From Pannonibacter phragmitetus DSM 14782 (lineage in GTDB: Bacteria > Pseudomonadota > Alphaproteobacteria > Rhizobiales > Stappiaceae), in contig NZ_KB908224.1 in the NCBI RefSeq assembly GCF_000382365.1, forward strand, positions 62,001 through 126,000: a DNA stretch of 64,000 nucleotides. The letters run 5' to 3'. The notes beneath the pieces were generated by a model. It was not told the origin of the DNA. It made no database searches and saw nothing but the letters and a program-made list of their open reading frames with translations. The number at the start of each line of letters is the position of its first letter. The first letter of the stretch is position 1. This document shows, one piece after another, positions 1 to 8,860 of this stretch. Made by a program: the position numbers and the translations under genes.

Positions 1-1
1 C

Positions 2-835
2 ATTACCGAGATGCTGCCGCCGGACCGGCCCCTGATGCTGGCGCTGCTCAGGGCGCTGCCCGCGGCTCTTCTTCTGCTGCTGATCGTGCGGCAGCTGCCG
101 CGCGGGCGCTGGATCTTCCGGGTGCTGGTGCTGGGGGCGCTCAACTTCTCCATCTTCTGGGCGCTGATGAATGTGGGGGCCTACCGCTTGCCGGGCGGTG
201 TGGCGGCAACGCTTGGGGCGATGCAGCCGCTCATCGTGCTGGTTCTGGCGCGCTTCCTGCTCAACGGGCGGCTGACCTGGCTGGCCGTACTGGCAGGAGT
301 GGCCGGGGTTATCGGCGTCGGCATGCTAATGCTGAAGCCTGCGGCGGCGCTTGATCCCATCGGCCTTCTGGCGGCAGGGGCGGGCGCTGTCTCCATGGCG
401 CTGGGCACGGTGATGACCCGCTACTGGAAGCCGGAAGTGAGCCCGCTCACCCTGACTGCCTGGCAGCTGGCTGCCGGTGCCCTCCTGCTTGCCCCTGCGG
501 CACTCCTGACGGAACCGGCCCTGCCGCCGCTGACGGGCTGGAACATTGCGGGCTTTGCCTACATGACCTTCATTGGCGCAGGCCTGACCTATCTTCTGTG
601 GTTTCGGGGTATCGGCCTCCTTGGCCCTTCGGCAATCGCGCCGCTGGGCCTGCTCAGCCCGCTGATGGCGGTGATCCTCGGCTGGGCCATTCTGGACCAG
701 ACGCTGAGTGCGGTGCAGATCGCCGGCATGGTGCTGGTGCTGGGCAGCGTTCTCGTTGGCCAGCACGCCGGGCAGCTTGCCCAGCGGCGTCCGGTTTCCC
801 GTCCTGAGGGTACGCCTGCAGGCAAGCCAGGCTGA
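2..835 (+). CDS. EamA/DMT-family transporter, 5' end outside window
   Basis: The frame is open at the left edge, so the true start and first residues lie outside; about 277 codons are visible. The product is an inner-membrane permease made almost entirely of hydrophobic helices, arranged as two EamA repeats (visible residues about 1-105 and 115-255), as in the YedA/RhaT group of drug/metabolite transporters. The substrate cannot be read from sequence. The C-terminal tail of about 20 residues is polar and cytosolic-looking. The gene converges on the LysR gene with only 3 bases between the stop codons, so transcripts probably overlap at the 3' ends. Confidence 0.85.
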   Translation: MTEMLPPDRPLMLALLRALPAALLLLLIVRQLPRGRWIFRVLVLGALNFSIFWALMNVGAYRLPGGVAATLGAMQPLIVLVLARFLLNGRLTWLAVLAGVAGVIGVGMLMLKPAAALDPIGLLAAGAGAVSMALGTVMTRYWKPEVSPLTLTAWQLAAGALLLAPAALLTEPALPPLTGWNIAGFAYMTFIGAGLTYLLWFRGIGLLGPSAIAPLGLLSPLMAVILGWAILDQTLSAVQIAGMVLVLGSVLVGQHAGQLAQRRPVSRPEGTPAGKPG

Positions 836-838
836 GGG

Positions 839-1774
839 TCAACCCGGAAGCTGGCTCTCGCGGCTGGTGCGGGAGGTTCGGGCTTCCTCATGCAGCCAGG
901 CGCGGAAGGCGGCGACGACCGGGCGCAGGGTCCGGTCCTGCGGATAGACGAAGTGATAGGCGGTCTTCTGGTCCAGCGGCTGGCCGAACAGGCGCACCAG
1001 ACGGCCGCTTGCCAGTTCCTCGTCGATGAAAAGCCGGGGCATCAGCGCCACGCCCAGATGATGGGCTGCGGCCTCCGCGATCATGCCGAATTGCTCGAAG
1101 CGGGGCCCCTGATAGGCGCTGTCCGTCTCCACCCCCATGGCTGCGAACCAGTCGCGCCAGGCCATCGGGCGCGTGGAGAGCTGCAGGCGCGGCACCTTCA
1201 GCAGGTCACGCGGCTCGCTGATCATGTGGCGGTCGCGGAACGTGCGCGAGGCCACGACCACAGATTCCTCCGGGAACAGCGGCTCGACAATGGCCCCTGC
1301 CCAGATCGGATCGCCGTGGTGGATCGCGCCGTCAAAGGGCTCTTCGGCAAAGTCGAAGGGCCGCAGGCGGATGGAGATGTTGAGGGCAGCTTTCGGCGTC
1401 CGGCGCAGGAATTCGGCCAGGCGCGGCGCCAGCCAGCGGGTGCCGAAGGTGGGCAGAACCGCCAGATTGAGCACATCGGCACTCCCGGCAAAGGACATCA
1501 CCTGCCGTGTGGCATCCCCCAGCTGGTCCAGTGCGCCCCGGACTTCATGAAGATAGAGCCGCCCTGCATCGGTCAGCACCACGCGCTGGCGAACACGGGC
1601 AAACAGCGGCACGCCCAGCCGCTGTTCCAGATGGCGGATCTGCTTGGAAATCGCGCCCTGCGTCAGGTGCAGCTCCTCCGCCGCGCGGGTGAAGCTTTCA
1701 TGCCGGGCGGCGCATTCGAAGGCGATGAGGGCATCGGCGGGCGGCAGAAAGGCGCGTTTGACCATCAGGTTCAT
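839..1774 (-). CDS. LysR-family transcriptional regulator (GcvA-like)
   Basis: A 311-residue LysR regulator. The N-terminal winged helix-turn-helix covers about residues 10-68, with the recognition region SFTRAAEELHLTQGAISKQ, and a periplasmic-binding-like effector domain covers about 100-300. The opening LPPADALIAFECAARH pattern is typical of the GcvA subgroup. It is divergent from the glutaryl-CoA dehydrogenase gene, sharing a 135-bp intergenic region. LysR proteins commonly control the gene they face, so control of gcdH by a glutarate or glutaryl-CoA signal is a reasonable inference, not something shown here. The ribosome-binding site is weak (GTGGA just before ATG); an internal ATG three codons later is possible. 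Confidence 0.88.
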   Translation of the reverse strand: MNLMVKRAFLPPADALIAFECAARHESFTRAAEELHLTQGAISKQIRHLEQRLGVPLFARVRQRVVLTDAGRLYLHEVRGALDQLGDATRQVMSFAGSADVLNLAVLPTFGTRWLAPRLAEFLRRTPKAALNISIRLRPFDFAEEPFDGAIHHGDPIWAGAIVEPLFPEESVVVASRTFRDRHMISEPRDLLKVPRLQLSTRPMAWRDWFAAMGVETDSAYQGPRFEQFGMIAEAAAHHLGVALMPRLFIDEELASGRLVRLFGQPLDQKTAYHFVYPQDRTLRPVVAAFRAWLHEEARTSRTSRESQLPG

Positions 1775-1909
1775 TCCACTGGCTCATGACTTGCGGAGAA
1801 CTTATCTCTTCCCGTGTCTCCTGTCAGCAGGCATAGTCCGCGCAATTCCGGCGTTTGCCTCACATGGAGGTGCGGCGCTGATGGCTGATACATGAGACGG
1901 AGGAATGTG

Positions 1910-3118
1910 ATGGTGACTCTCAAGTCTGATCCCACCGGTGGTGGCACATTTGCCTGGGAAGATCCCTTCCTGCTGCGCGAGCAGCTGAGCGAGGACGAAA
2001 TCCTCATCATGGAAACCGCCCGCGCCTATGCGCAGGACAAGCTGCAGCCGCGCGTGCTGGAAGCCTATGCCCACGAGAAGACGGACCGCGAGATCTTCAA
2101 CGAGATGGGTGAGCTTGGCCTGCTCGGTGTCACCCTTCCGGAAGAATACGGCTGCGCCGGTGCATCCTACGTTTCCTACGGTCTCGTTGCCCGCGAGATC
2201 GAGCGCGTCGACAGCGGCTACCGCTCGATGAACTCGGTGCAGTCCTCGCTGGTGATGTATCCGATCTATGCCTATGGCTCCGAGGAGCAGCGCAAGAAAT
2301 ACCTGCCCAAGCTCGCGTCGGGCGAGTTCGTCGGCTGCTTCGGCCTGACCGAGCCGGATGCAGGCTCCGATCCGGCCGGCATGCGCACCCGCGCCGAAAA
2401 GATCGACGGCGGCTACCGGCTCAAGGGATCCAAGATGTGGATCTCCAATTCGCCGATCGCCGATGTCTTCGTGGTCTGGGCCAAGTCCGAAGCCCATGAC
2501 GGGGCCATTCGCGGCTTCGTGCTGGAGAAGGGCATGAAGGGGCTGTCTGCGCCGAAGATCGGCGGCAAGCTGTCCCTGCGCGCCTCGATCACTGGCGAAA
2601 TCGTCATGGACGGCGTGGAAGTCTCGGAAGACGCGCTGCTGCCGAATGTTTCCGGCCTCAAGGGGCCGTTCGGTTGCCTCAACCGCGCCCGCTACGGCAT
2701 TTCCTGGGGTGCCATGGGTGCCGCCGAAGATTGCTGGCACCGTGCCCGCCAGTATGGTCTCGACCGCAAGCAGTTCGGCCGCCCGCTGGCCCAGACGCAG
2801 CTGTTCCAGAAGAAGCTGGCCGACATGCAGACGGAAATCGCGCTTGGCCTGCAGGGTTCGCTGCGCGTCGGCCGCCTGTTCGACGAGGGCAAGGTGGCGC
2901 CGGAGATGATCTCCATCGTCAAGCGCAACAACTGCGGCAAGGCGCTGGATATCGCCCGTCAGGCCCGCGACATGCACGGCGGCAACGGCATTCAGGAAGA
3001 ATACCACGTGATGCGTCACGCGCAGAACCTTGAAACCGTCAATACCTATGAAGGCACGCATGATGTGCATGCCCTCATCCTGGGCCGCGCCCAGACCGGT
3101 CTTCAGGCATTCTTCTGA
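1910..3118 (+). CDS. gcdH: Glutaryl-CoA dehydrogenase (acyl-CoA dehydrogenase family)
   Basis: A 402-residue flavoprotein that oxidises and decarboxylates glutaryl-CoA to crotonyl-CoA in lysine/tryptophan catabolism. The acyl-CoA dehydrogenase layout is complete: N-terminal helical domain, middle beta domain with the FAD/substrate signature [13 protein letters not shown], and a C-terminal helical domain ending in [15 protein letters not shown] and the [16 protein letters not shown] tail. The glutamate of the TYEGT motif is where GcdH has its catalytic base. The start was set at 1910 because GGAGG at 1899-1903 lies 6 bases upstream; an in-frame ATG at 1892 would include the Shine-Dalgarno in the protein. 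It is divergent from a LysR gene. Crotonyl-CoA is the substrate of Ccr, encoded at 54.1 kb. Confidence 0.92.
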   Translation: MVTLKSDPTGGGTFAWEDPFLLREQLSEDEILIMETARAYAQDKLQPRVLEAYAHEKTDREIFNEMGELGLLGVTLPEEYGCAGASYVSYGLVAREIERVDSGYRSMNSVQSSLVMYPIYAYGSEEQRKKYLPKLASGEFVGCFGLTEPDAGSDPAGMRTRAEKIDGGYRLKGSKMWISNSPIADVFVVWAKSEAHDGAIRGFVLEKGMKGLSAPKIGGKLSLRASITGEIVMDGVEVSEDALLPNVSGLKGPFGCLNRARYGISWGAMGAAEDCWHRARQYGLDRKQFGRPLAQTQLFQKKLADMQTEIALGLQGSLRVGRLFDEGKVAPEMISIVKRNNCGKALDIARQARDMHGGNGIQEEYHVMRHAQNLETVNTYEGTHDVHALILGRAQTGLQAFF

Positions 3119-3175
3119 GACCTGTCAGCTCAGTTTCAGACAAGGATTGCGGCAAGGCCCCCGCCGCGTTCCACT

Positions 3176-3238
3176 TTCCGGCCGGACGGCCCGGTGTTCA
3201 GGTCCCCACCACCTGAGACCCGGCTGCTCCGGCCGGAA
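3176..3238. repeat. Imperfect stem-loop bounded by palindromic TCCGGCCGGA boxes
   Basis: Two copies of the self-complementary box TCCGGCCGGA (within 3176-3186 and 3228-3238) form an 11-base inverted repeat. Between them is an inner hairpin, TCAGGT-CCCCACC-ACCTGA. The element sits in the 155-bp gap between the convergent ends of gcdH and the amidohydrolase gene. There is no T-run, so it is not a classical intrinsic terminator; a transcript-end structure or a dispersed repeat are both possible. Confidence 0.4.
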
Positions 3239-3273
3239 GCCGTTTCGCCGCCGCAGTGCGCCGTGGCAGGCTT

Positions 3274-4119
3274 TCAGTCTTCGAGCAGGTCCGGCAGATG
3301 GTCCAGCAGCACGCGGGCCGGAGCCTTGCGCTTGCCATTGGCCCATTCGATCAGCTTTTGGCAGAAATTGCGCAGGGCAAGGCGGCTCTGGCGCACCCGT
3401 TCCCTGTCCATCTCGAAGGGCGGGTTTTCGTGGCGGATATAGGACCTGAGCGCCAGCGCCAGCGTCAGCACATGCACGCCGCCTGAGGGGTTGCCATAGG
3501 TCTGGGCAATATAGCCGCCGCCCACGGCGTCGTTTTCCGAGAATGTCTTGTCGGTGAAGTCATGCAGCATGGTCATGCTGAGGCTGGCTACATCCTCGTG
3601 GCAGCTGCGGCCATGTAGCGTGCCGATGTTGACCAGGGGCAGATCGCCCGGATAACGCCCCTTGATGCGGCTGCGCATGGATTGCAGGCTGATCACCGTG
3701 ATGCGGCCATGGATGGCGCGCAACCGCCGGATCTGGGCACTCAGCGCATCGTGGAACGGCGCATGATAGAGCCGCCGCCGCTCGTCCATCTCGAACCGGC
3801 CCGGATCTTCGTCAGGCAGATAGACGCGCTTGCCGTCCAGTGTCAGCACCGGGCAGATGGACAGTGCGCCATCCTCGAACGGGCGGCCGAAGCTCGCCGG
3901 GTCACCGTCCACGTCCGCAACAAGCCGGGAAATGGGGGTCGAGATCACCGTTGCCTGAATGTCTTCGGCAAAATCCACCAACTGGTCCATGTGCCAGGAG
4001 GCATCGGCCTGCAGCCGTCCCGTTGCCGAAAGGCGCTTGTCGATAGCCGGCGGAATCCGCAGGCCGGAATGGCCGATGCAGAGGATCAGCGGTGCGGAAC
4101 GTTCCTTAACGGCAATCAT
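3274..4119 (-). CDS. N-formylglutamate amidohydrolase family protein (HutG-like)
   Basis: A 281-residue protein of the N-formylglutamate amidohydrolase family, whose characterised members release formate from N-formylglutamate, the last step of one histidine-degradation route. Family features visible are an N-terminal HSG motif, a DASWHMDQLVDFA segment, the SRLVADVDGDP stretch (SR.V.D..RDP in the family), and NIGTLHGRSC. No hut genes are nearby, so the substrate may be a different N-acyl amino acid; several paralogues exist in Rhizobiales. It is divergent from the aminotransferase gene across a 286-bp region that holds only AT-richer promoter-like sequence and no further gene. Confidence 0.82.
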   Translation of the reverse strand: MIAVKERSAPLILCIGHSGLRIPPAIDKRLSATGRLQADASWHMDQLVDFAEDIQATVISTPISRLVADVDGDPASFGRPFEDGALSICPVLTLDGKRVYLPDEDPGRFEMDERRRLYHAPFHDALSAQIRRLRAIHGRITVISLQSMRSRIKGRYPGDLPLVNIGTLHGRSCHEDVASLSMTMLHDFTDKTFSENDAVGGGYIAQTYGNPSGGVHVLTLALALRSYIRHENPPFEMDRERVRQSRLALRNFCQKLIEWANGKRKAPARVLLDHLPDLLED

Positions 4120-4405
4120 GGATGATGGGCCTGCCGGGATGGGTACGCCTCAGCGGCGTGATGCGAGGCACATCACGGTCGGGGGCGTTTATTTTAATCT
4201 TTCCTAAACTTTTGCCACGTCTGCCGCGACCCGTCGCAGAGGAGCTTCTCGCTGCGCAGGGTAATCCCCAGAAACTTCAATTTTTCCGGCCTGATAAGAA
4301 TGTTTGCCCGCCTAAATCTGCGGCAGAGTTGCTGCTTGAGTTCGTTCTGCGGGCAGCTATGCTGGCTTTCCCACCTTCCGGACAACAATTCCAGGGCAAA
4401 GAAAA

Positions 4406-5596
4406 ATGACGCTGCGGTATGGCAAGGAATTCCTCATGATCCCGGGTCCGACAAACGTGCCGGACGAAGTTCTGAGGGCCATGCACCGCCCGGCTGTCGA
4501 TATCTATGAAGGCCCGCTGTTGCAGACGACGGATGACTGCCTGAAGGGCATCTCCCGCGTGTTCCGGAGCGCCACGGGCAAACCCTATATCTACATCGCC
4601 AATGGCCACGGCACCTGGGATGCAGCGCTGTCCAACACCCTGTCTCGGGGTGACAAGGTGCTGGTGCTCGAATCGGGCCGCTTTGCCATCGGCTGGGGTG
4701 AGGCGGCAGAGCTGATCGGCATCGACGTGGAAATCCTGCCCGGCCATTGGCGCAAGGCGGTTGATCCGGCGGCGCTGGAAGCGCGGCTGCGGGCTGATAC
4801 GGAAGGCGCGATCAAGGCCGTTCTGGTGGTGCAGGTGGACACGGCCTCCGGAGTGCTCAACGACATTCCGGCTCTGCGCCGTGCCATGGACGCCAGCGGC
4901 CACGGCGCTCTGCTGATGGTGGACTGCATGGCTTCGCTCGGCTGCGTGCCGTTCGAAATGGAGGCTTGGGGCGTGGATGTCGCCATGGCCGGTTCGCAGA
5001 AGGGCCTGATGTCGCCTCCGGGCCTTGCCTTCGTGGTGGCTGGACAGAAGGCGCTGGCCGCCCACAAGACGGCAGGGCTGCGCAATGCCTACATGGACTG
5101 GACCTTCCGGGACGGTCCGGAACATTACATGAAATACTGCGGCACGCCGCCGGAGCATCTGCTCTTCGCCTTCCAGAAGTCGCTGGAGCTGATCGAGGAA
5201 GAAACGCTGGAAGGCGTCTGGCGCCGCCATGCGATCCTCGCCGAAGCAGTGCGCGCCGCTGTCGAAGTCTGGGGCCGCAAGGGCGTGCTCGAGATGAATA
5301 TTCTCAAGCCTGAAGACCGCTCGGACAGCGTGTCGGTGATCTGCTTCAACGGCGTTGATCCGGCGCCGCTGCGCAGCTTCGTCAAGGACGTGTGCGGCAT
5401 CACCATCGGCATCGCCATCGGCGATCTCGCCGGCAAGGGCATTCGCATCGGCCACATGGGTCATGTGAATGCGGCGATGGTTCTGGGCACGCTTTCCGCC
5501 ATGGAACTGGGGCTGCGGCGCCTCGGCATCCCGCATGAAAGCGGCGGTGTGGAGGCGGCCATTGCCGTGATGGACAGGGCACTGGGCGGAAACTGA
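4406..5596 (+). CDS. Class V aminotransferase, serine/alanine-glyoxylate type
   Basis: A 396-residue PLP enzyme of the alanine-glyoxylate / serine-glyoxylate aminotransferase family (AGXT/SgaA). The N-terminal PGPTNVP signature, the ANGHGTWDAAL segment, the VDTASGVLND region and the PLP-lysine motif AGSQKGLMSPPG are all present, as is the C-terminal RIGHMGHVN box. The enzyme transfers an amino group to glyoxylate, giving glycine. Glyoxylate is produced by the ethylmalonyl-CoA pathway encoded at 50-64 kb, so a role in glyoxylate disposal or glycine/serine supply is plausible. No other serine-cycle gene is next to it. Confidence 0.88.
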   Translation: MTLRYGKEFLMIPGPTNVPDEVLRAMHRPAVDIYEGPLLQTTDDCLKGISRVFRSATGKPYIYIANGHGTWDAALSNTLSRGDKVLVLESGRFAIGWGEAAELIGIDVEILPGHWRKAVDPAALEARLRADTEGAIKAVLVVQVDTASGVLNDIPALRRAMDASGHGALLMVDCMASLGCVPFEMEAWGVDVAMAGSQKGLMSPPGLAFVVAGQKALAAHKTAGLRNAYMDWTFRDGPEHYMKYCGTPPEHLLFAFQKSLELIEEETLEGVWRRHAILAEAVRAAVEVWGRKGVLEMNILKPEDRSDSVSVICFNGVDPAPLRSFVKDVCGITIGIAIGDLAGKGIRIGHMGHVNAAMVLGTLSAMELGLRRLGIPHESGGVEAAIAVMDRALGGN

Positions 5597-5658
5597 CCTG
5601 TTTCAAGAAGCTATGTCATTGTCTGGAAAGGATATATTTCTTTCCAGTCACGAAGTTT

Positions 5659-5710
5659 GCCCCTTTGGCATATGAGGCCTTGCCAAAGGGGCGTGTGCTT
5701 CTGATATAAG
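5659..5710 (+). promoter_or_regulatory. SRP RNA promoter with overlapping 12-bp inverted repeat
   Basis: A perfect 12-base inverted repeat (GCCCCTTTGGCA at 5659-5670, TGCCAAAGGGGC at 5681-5692, 10-base loop) overlaps a likely -35 (TTGCCA, 5680-5685). A -10 candidate TATAAG lies at 5705-5710 with a 19-base spacer, putting the start near 5717, exactly where the SRP RNA stem begins. The repeat could also be the transcript-end hairpin of the aminotransferase gene, but no T-run follows it on the plus strand. Confidence 0.5.
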
Positions 5711-5713
5711 GGG

Positions 5714-5816
5714 CTCGGGAGGTTGGTGGTGGACGAGCCACTCGCCAACCGGGTCAGGTCCGGAAGGAAGCAGCCCCAACGAGTTCCGGCACGGGTCGCC
5801 GTGCCAGCCTCCCACC
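5714..5816 (+). ncRNA. ffs: Signal recognition particle RNA, small bacterial type (4.5S)
   Basis: The hallmark apical loop GGTCAGGTCCGGAAGGAAGC (starting near 5751) is intact. GGGAGG at 5717-5722 pairs with CCTCCC at 5808-5813 to close the long hairpin, so the RNA is about 97-103 nt, the normal size of the 4.5S form that lacks an Alu domain. It binds Ffh and targets membrane proteins to the Sec translocon. Exact ends are estimates from the pairing and from the -10 box at 5705-5710. It lies just upstream of dnaX, as is common in proteobacteria. Confidence 0.95.
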
Positions 5817-5906
5817 CTTTTCCCCCGCGCAGATGCACCACGGCGTCGCGTCGCGTGCCTCAGGCGCGGCGGGGCTTCCGGCTGTCTTTTCGAAGGCTCC
5901 GGTTCC

Positions 5907-7928
5907 ATGAATTCAAGACGGGGACAGGCGGGCTGGATGAGCGGCATGGACGGTGACAGCCCCGGAGGCAACGGCCTTGATCAGACCGCTGAGCATGAGC
6001 GGGACGACCTGACGATCTCCATGTTCGGGGATGCTCCGGCTGAGCCTGCCCCTTCTGCTCCCGCACCTGCGCCTGCCGGCGAAGGGAAGCAGTCCGGCGC
6101 CTACCGGGTGCTGGCCCGCAAGTACCGCCCCCAGACCTTTGACGATCTCGTCGGCCAGGAGCCGATGGTCCAGACGCTGGAAAACGCCTTTGCAACGGGG
6201 CGCATTGCGCAGGCCTGGATGCTGACCGGCGTGCGCGGTGTCGGCAAGACGACGACAGCCCGCATTCTGGCACGCGGCCTCAATTATGAAATCCCCGGCG
6301 AGGTGGAGCGCCCGACGGTGCAGCTCACCCGCGAGGGCACCCATTGCCGCGCCATCATGGAAGGCCGCCATGTCGATGTGATCGAGATGGACGCCGCCTC
6401 GCACACCGGCATCAACGATATCCGCGAGATCACGGACGCAGCGCGTTACCGCCCCGCTTCGGCGCGCTACAAGGTCTACATCATCGACGAAGTGCACATG
6501 CTCTCCAACGCGGCCTTCAACGGGCTGCTGAAGACGCTGGAAGAGCCGCCGGAGCATGTGAAGTTCATTTTCGCCACCACGGAAATCCGCAAGGTTCCGG
6601 TGACGGTGCTCTCCCGCTGCCAGCGCTTTGACCTGCGCCGCATCGAGCAGCCCAAGCTCGTTGGCCTGCTGCGGCGCATTTCCAACGCCGAATCCATCGA
6701 CATTTCCGACGAGGCTCTGACGTTGATCGCCCGCGCGGGCGAGGGCTCGGCGCGTGACAGCCTGTCCTTGCTGGATCAGGCGATTGCCCATGGCGGCGGT
6801 CACATTGATGCAGGGCAGGTGCGGCAGATGCTGGGCCTTGCTGACCGGGCGCGGGTGATCGACCTTTTCGGCCATCTCATGTCTGGCCGCATTGCCGAGG
6901 CGATGGAAGAACTGGCCGGGCAATATGCGATTGGCGCAGACCCCGCCGTCGTGCTGACAGATCTGGCCGATTTCACCCATCTGGTGACCCGGCTCAAGAT
7001 CGTGCCCAAGGCGGGTGAGGAAGTCTCCGTCACCGAGACCGAGCGTCTGCGCGGCCGGGAGTTTGCCGAAAAGCTGTCGATGCGCGCCCTCTCGCGGGCT
7101 TGGCAGATCCTGCTGAAGGGCATTTCCGAGGTCCAGGCCGCGCCCAAGCCGCTGGCGGCTGCCGACATGGTTCTGGTGCGCCTTGCCTATGCGGCGGACC
7201 TGCCGGACCCGGAAGAGGCACTGAAGCTGCTGAAGAGCGGCGGCTTTCCGTCTCTGCCTGCAGGCGGCGCGCCGCAAGGTTCCGGCCAGCAGGGCTCTGG
7301 CCAGGGCGGGGGAATGCAAGGCGGCGGCATGCAGCCGCAGGCCGCAGGTTCCCCGATGGGGCAGGGTGGCCAGAATGGTCAGGGTGGCTATTCCGGCCCC
7401 ACGATGAGCGGCGGCGGTCCGCGCCTTGCAGCGATTGCTGGCGGCGCTGCCCAGTCTGCCGCTCAAGCTGCCCCCCAGCCAGCCGTGCAGCAGGCGCCGG
7501 CCGTCCAGTTGCGCTCGCTGGCCGACTGTGCGGCACTTGCCTCCGAGCGGCGTGACATTCCGCTGAAGGTCTCCATCGAGCGGCAGATGCGGCTGGTGAA
7601 GTTCGAGCCGGGGCGGATCGAAATCCAGCCGACGAAAGACGCTGGCGCGGATCTGGCCGGTGAATTTGGCCGCAAGCTGACCGAATGGACCGGCATGCGC
7701 TGGATCGTGTCTGTCAGCCGCGAGCAGGGGCGCCCGACGATCCACGAGGAGCGCGAGGCAACGCAGGCCCAGCTTCTCTCCGATGCCCGCTCGCATCCGA
7801 CCGTCGCCGCGCTTCTGGCCGAATTCCCCGGCGCCCGCGTCGTGGACGTGCGTGTCAACGAGGAAGAGGAAAGCATCGACGATCCGCTTCTCGCCGAAGC
7901 CCTCGGCACGGATGACGACGATCTGTGA
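5907..7928 (+). CDS. dnaX: DNA polymerase III subunit tau/gamma
   Basis: The 673-residue clamp-loader ATPase. The AAA+ module has Walker A GVRGVGKTT near residue 108-116, the DExx box IIDEVHML near 192-199 and the sensor/SRC motif TVLSRCQRFDLRR. A Gly/Gln-rich linker follows (about 450-530) and then the tau C-terminal domain. Only one cysteine (GTHCRAI) is seen between Walker A and the DExx box, so the four-cysteine zinc module of the E. coli protein is absent. I see no A-AAA-AAG slippery site for a gamma form. The start is uncertain: ATG 5907 or ATG 5937. The usual partners ebfC and recR do not follow; an AraC gene overlaps instead. Confidence 0.95.
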   Translation: MNSRRGQAGWMSGMDGDSPGGNGLDQTAEHERDDLTISMFGDAPAEPAPSAPAPAPAGEGKQSGAYRVLARKYRPQTFDDLVGQEPMVQTLENAFATGRIAQAWMLTGVRGVGKTTTARILARGLNYEIPGEVERPTVQLTREGTHCRAIMEGRHVDVIEMDAASHTGINDIREITDAARYRPASARYKVYIIDEVHMLSNAAFNGLLKTLEEPPEHVKFIFATTEIRKVPVTVLSRCQRFDLRRIEQPKLVGLLRRISNAESIDISDEALTLIARAGEGSARDSLSLLDQAIAHGGGHIDAGQVRQMLGLADRARVIDLFGHLMSGRIAEAMEELAGQYAIGADPAVVLTDLADFTHLVTRLKIVPKAGEEVSVTETERLRGREFAEKLSMRALSRAWQILLKGISEVQAAPKPLAAADMVLVRLAYAADLPDPEEALKLLKSGGFPSLPAGGAPQGSGQQGSGQGGGMQGGGMQPQAAGSPMGQGGQNGQGGYSGPTMSGGGPRLAAIAGGAAQSAAQAAPQPAVQQAPAVQLRSLADCAALASERRDIPLKVSIERQMRLVKFEPGRIEIQPTKDAGADLAGEFGRKLTEWTGMRWIVSVSREQGRPTIHEEREATQAQLLSDARSHPTVAALLAEFPGARVVDVRVNEEEESIDDPLLAEALGTDDDDL

Positions 7929-8761
7929 TAGAGGACATCACGCCGGTGCCGCAGCAGACCCAAGCTCTGCCGGGTATTGACGAAGCCGGGCTGTCGGTCT
8001 TCCCCGTTACACAGGCGACACGGGCGACCTTCACCGGCCTGTATTTCAGGCTGACATTTCTCTTCTTCATTCAGGCCGGCTCGAAACGGGTCATCTGTCC
8101 CCGGAACGGCGAGCTGACCGGCGAGGCGGGAGACGTGATGATCTTTCCGGCAGGTTCCGTGGTCAACATGGAAAACCGGCCGGTTCCGGATGCAGACTAC
8201 CGGGCCGAGGGCGTCAGCATCGCCCGCGATCTGGTGGACACGGTTTTCGGGGAGCATCCTGCGCGCAGTGCTGCGCCCGGCATTCAGGTGCTGCGGGCGG
8301 TTCCTCACCATCCCTCGGACATGCTTGCTCTGATCAAGGATACGCTCTCCCGCGATGACCTGCCGGAGCCGCTGCGTGCGCACAGGCTTCTCGAACCGCT
8401 GCTCTGGCTGCGCCACAGTGGCGTGGAGCTTCCGGCAAGGGATGAGGAGCTGCCTTGGAGTAAGGTGCGCCGCCTGATCGAGAGCGATATCAGTTACCCT
8501 TGGCGCCTGCCCGAGGTGGCCCGGCATTTCGCCATGAGCGAGGCAACGTTCCGGCGCTGGCTGGCAAGGTCCGGTCCCGGCTTCGCGCAGCTGCTTCTGC
8601 ACACGCGGCTGGAGAGAGGTCTCTCCCTGTTGCAGGGAACGGATCTTCCGGTATCGCGCATCGCGCTCGACTGCGGCTTCCAGACGCCCTCGCATTTTTC
8701 CGATGCCTTTCGGAAAAGATTCGCAATCAAGCCTAGACAGATCCGTCAGCGCGAGGATTGA
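7925..8761 (+). CDS. AraC-family transcriptional regulator
   Basis: A 278-residue regulator with an N-terminal cupin-like sensing half (about residues 25-130) and a C-terminal AraC/XylS double helix-turn-helix (about 175-275). The second helix-turn-helix carries the conserved VSRIALDCGFQTPSHFSDAF signature. It starts at GTG, whose bases overlap the dnaX stop codon (GTGA at 7925-7928), so it is probably translationally coupled to dnaX. An AraC regulator in this position is unusual because dnaX normally precedes ebfC-recR. The downstream neighbour, a PEBP-like secreted protein 99 bp away, is a possible target. Confidence 0.9.
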   Translation: MIEDITPVPQQTQALPGIDEAGLSVFPVTQATRATFTGLYFRLTFLFFIQAGSKRVICPRNGELTGEAGDVMIFPAGSVVNMENRPVPDADYRAEGVSIARDLVDTVFGEHPARSAAPGIQVLRAVPHHPSDMLALIKDTLSRDDLPEPLRAHRLLEPLLWLRHSGVELPARDEELPWSKVRRLIESDISYPWRLPEVARHFAMSEATFRRWLARSGPGFAQLLLHTRLERGLSLLQGTDLPVSRIALDCGFQTPSHFSDAFRKRFAIKPRQIRQRED

Positions 8762-8860
8762 TCGTTTTTCGATAGTTTTTGAGCGTGAGCCGGAAGCTGG
8801 CAGGGCTTTGCAGGGCTACTCCTGTGCACATGATCAACCGTCAAGAAAGGACACCGGATC

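Noticed and set aside
5913-7796. 627-codon open frame on the minus strand, antisense to dnaX
   Set aside because: dnaX motifs are complete on the plus strand; the antisense frame has no motif or start signal.
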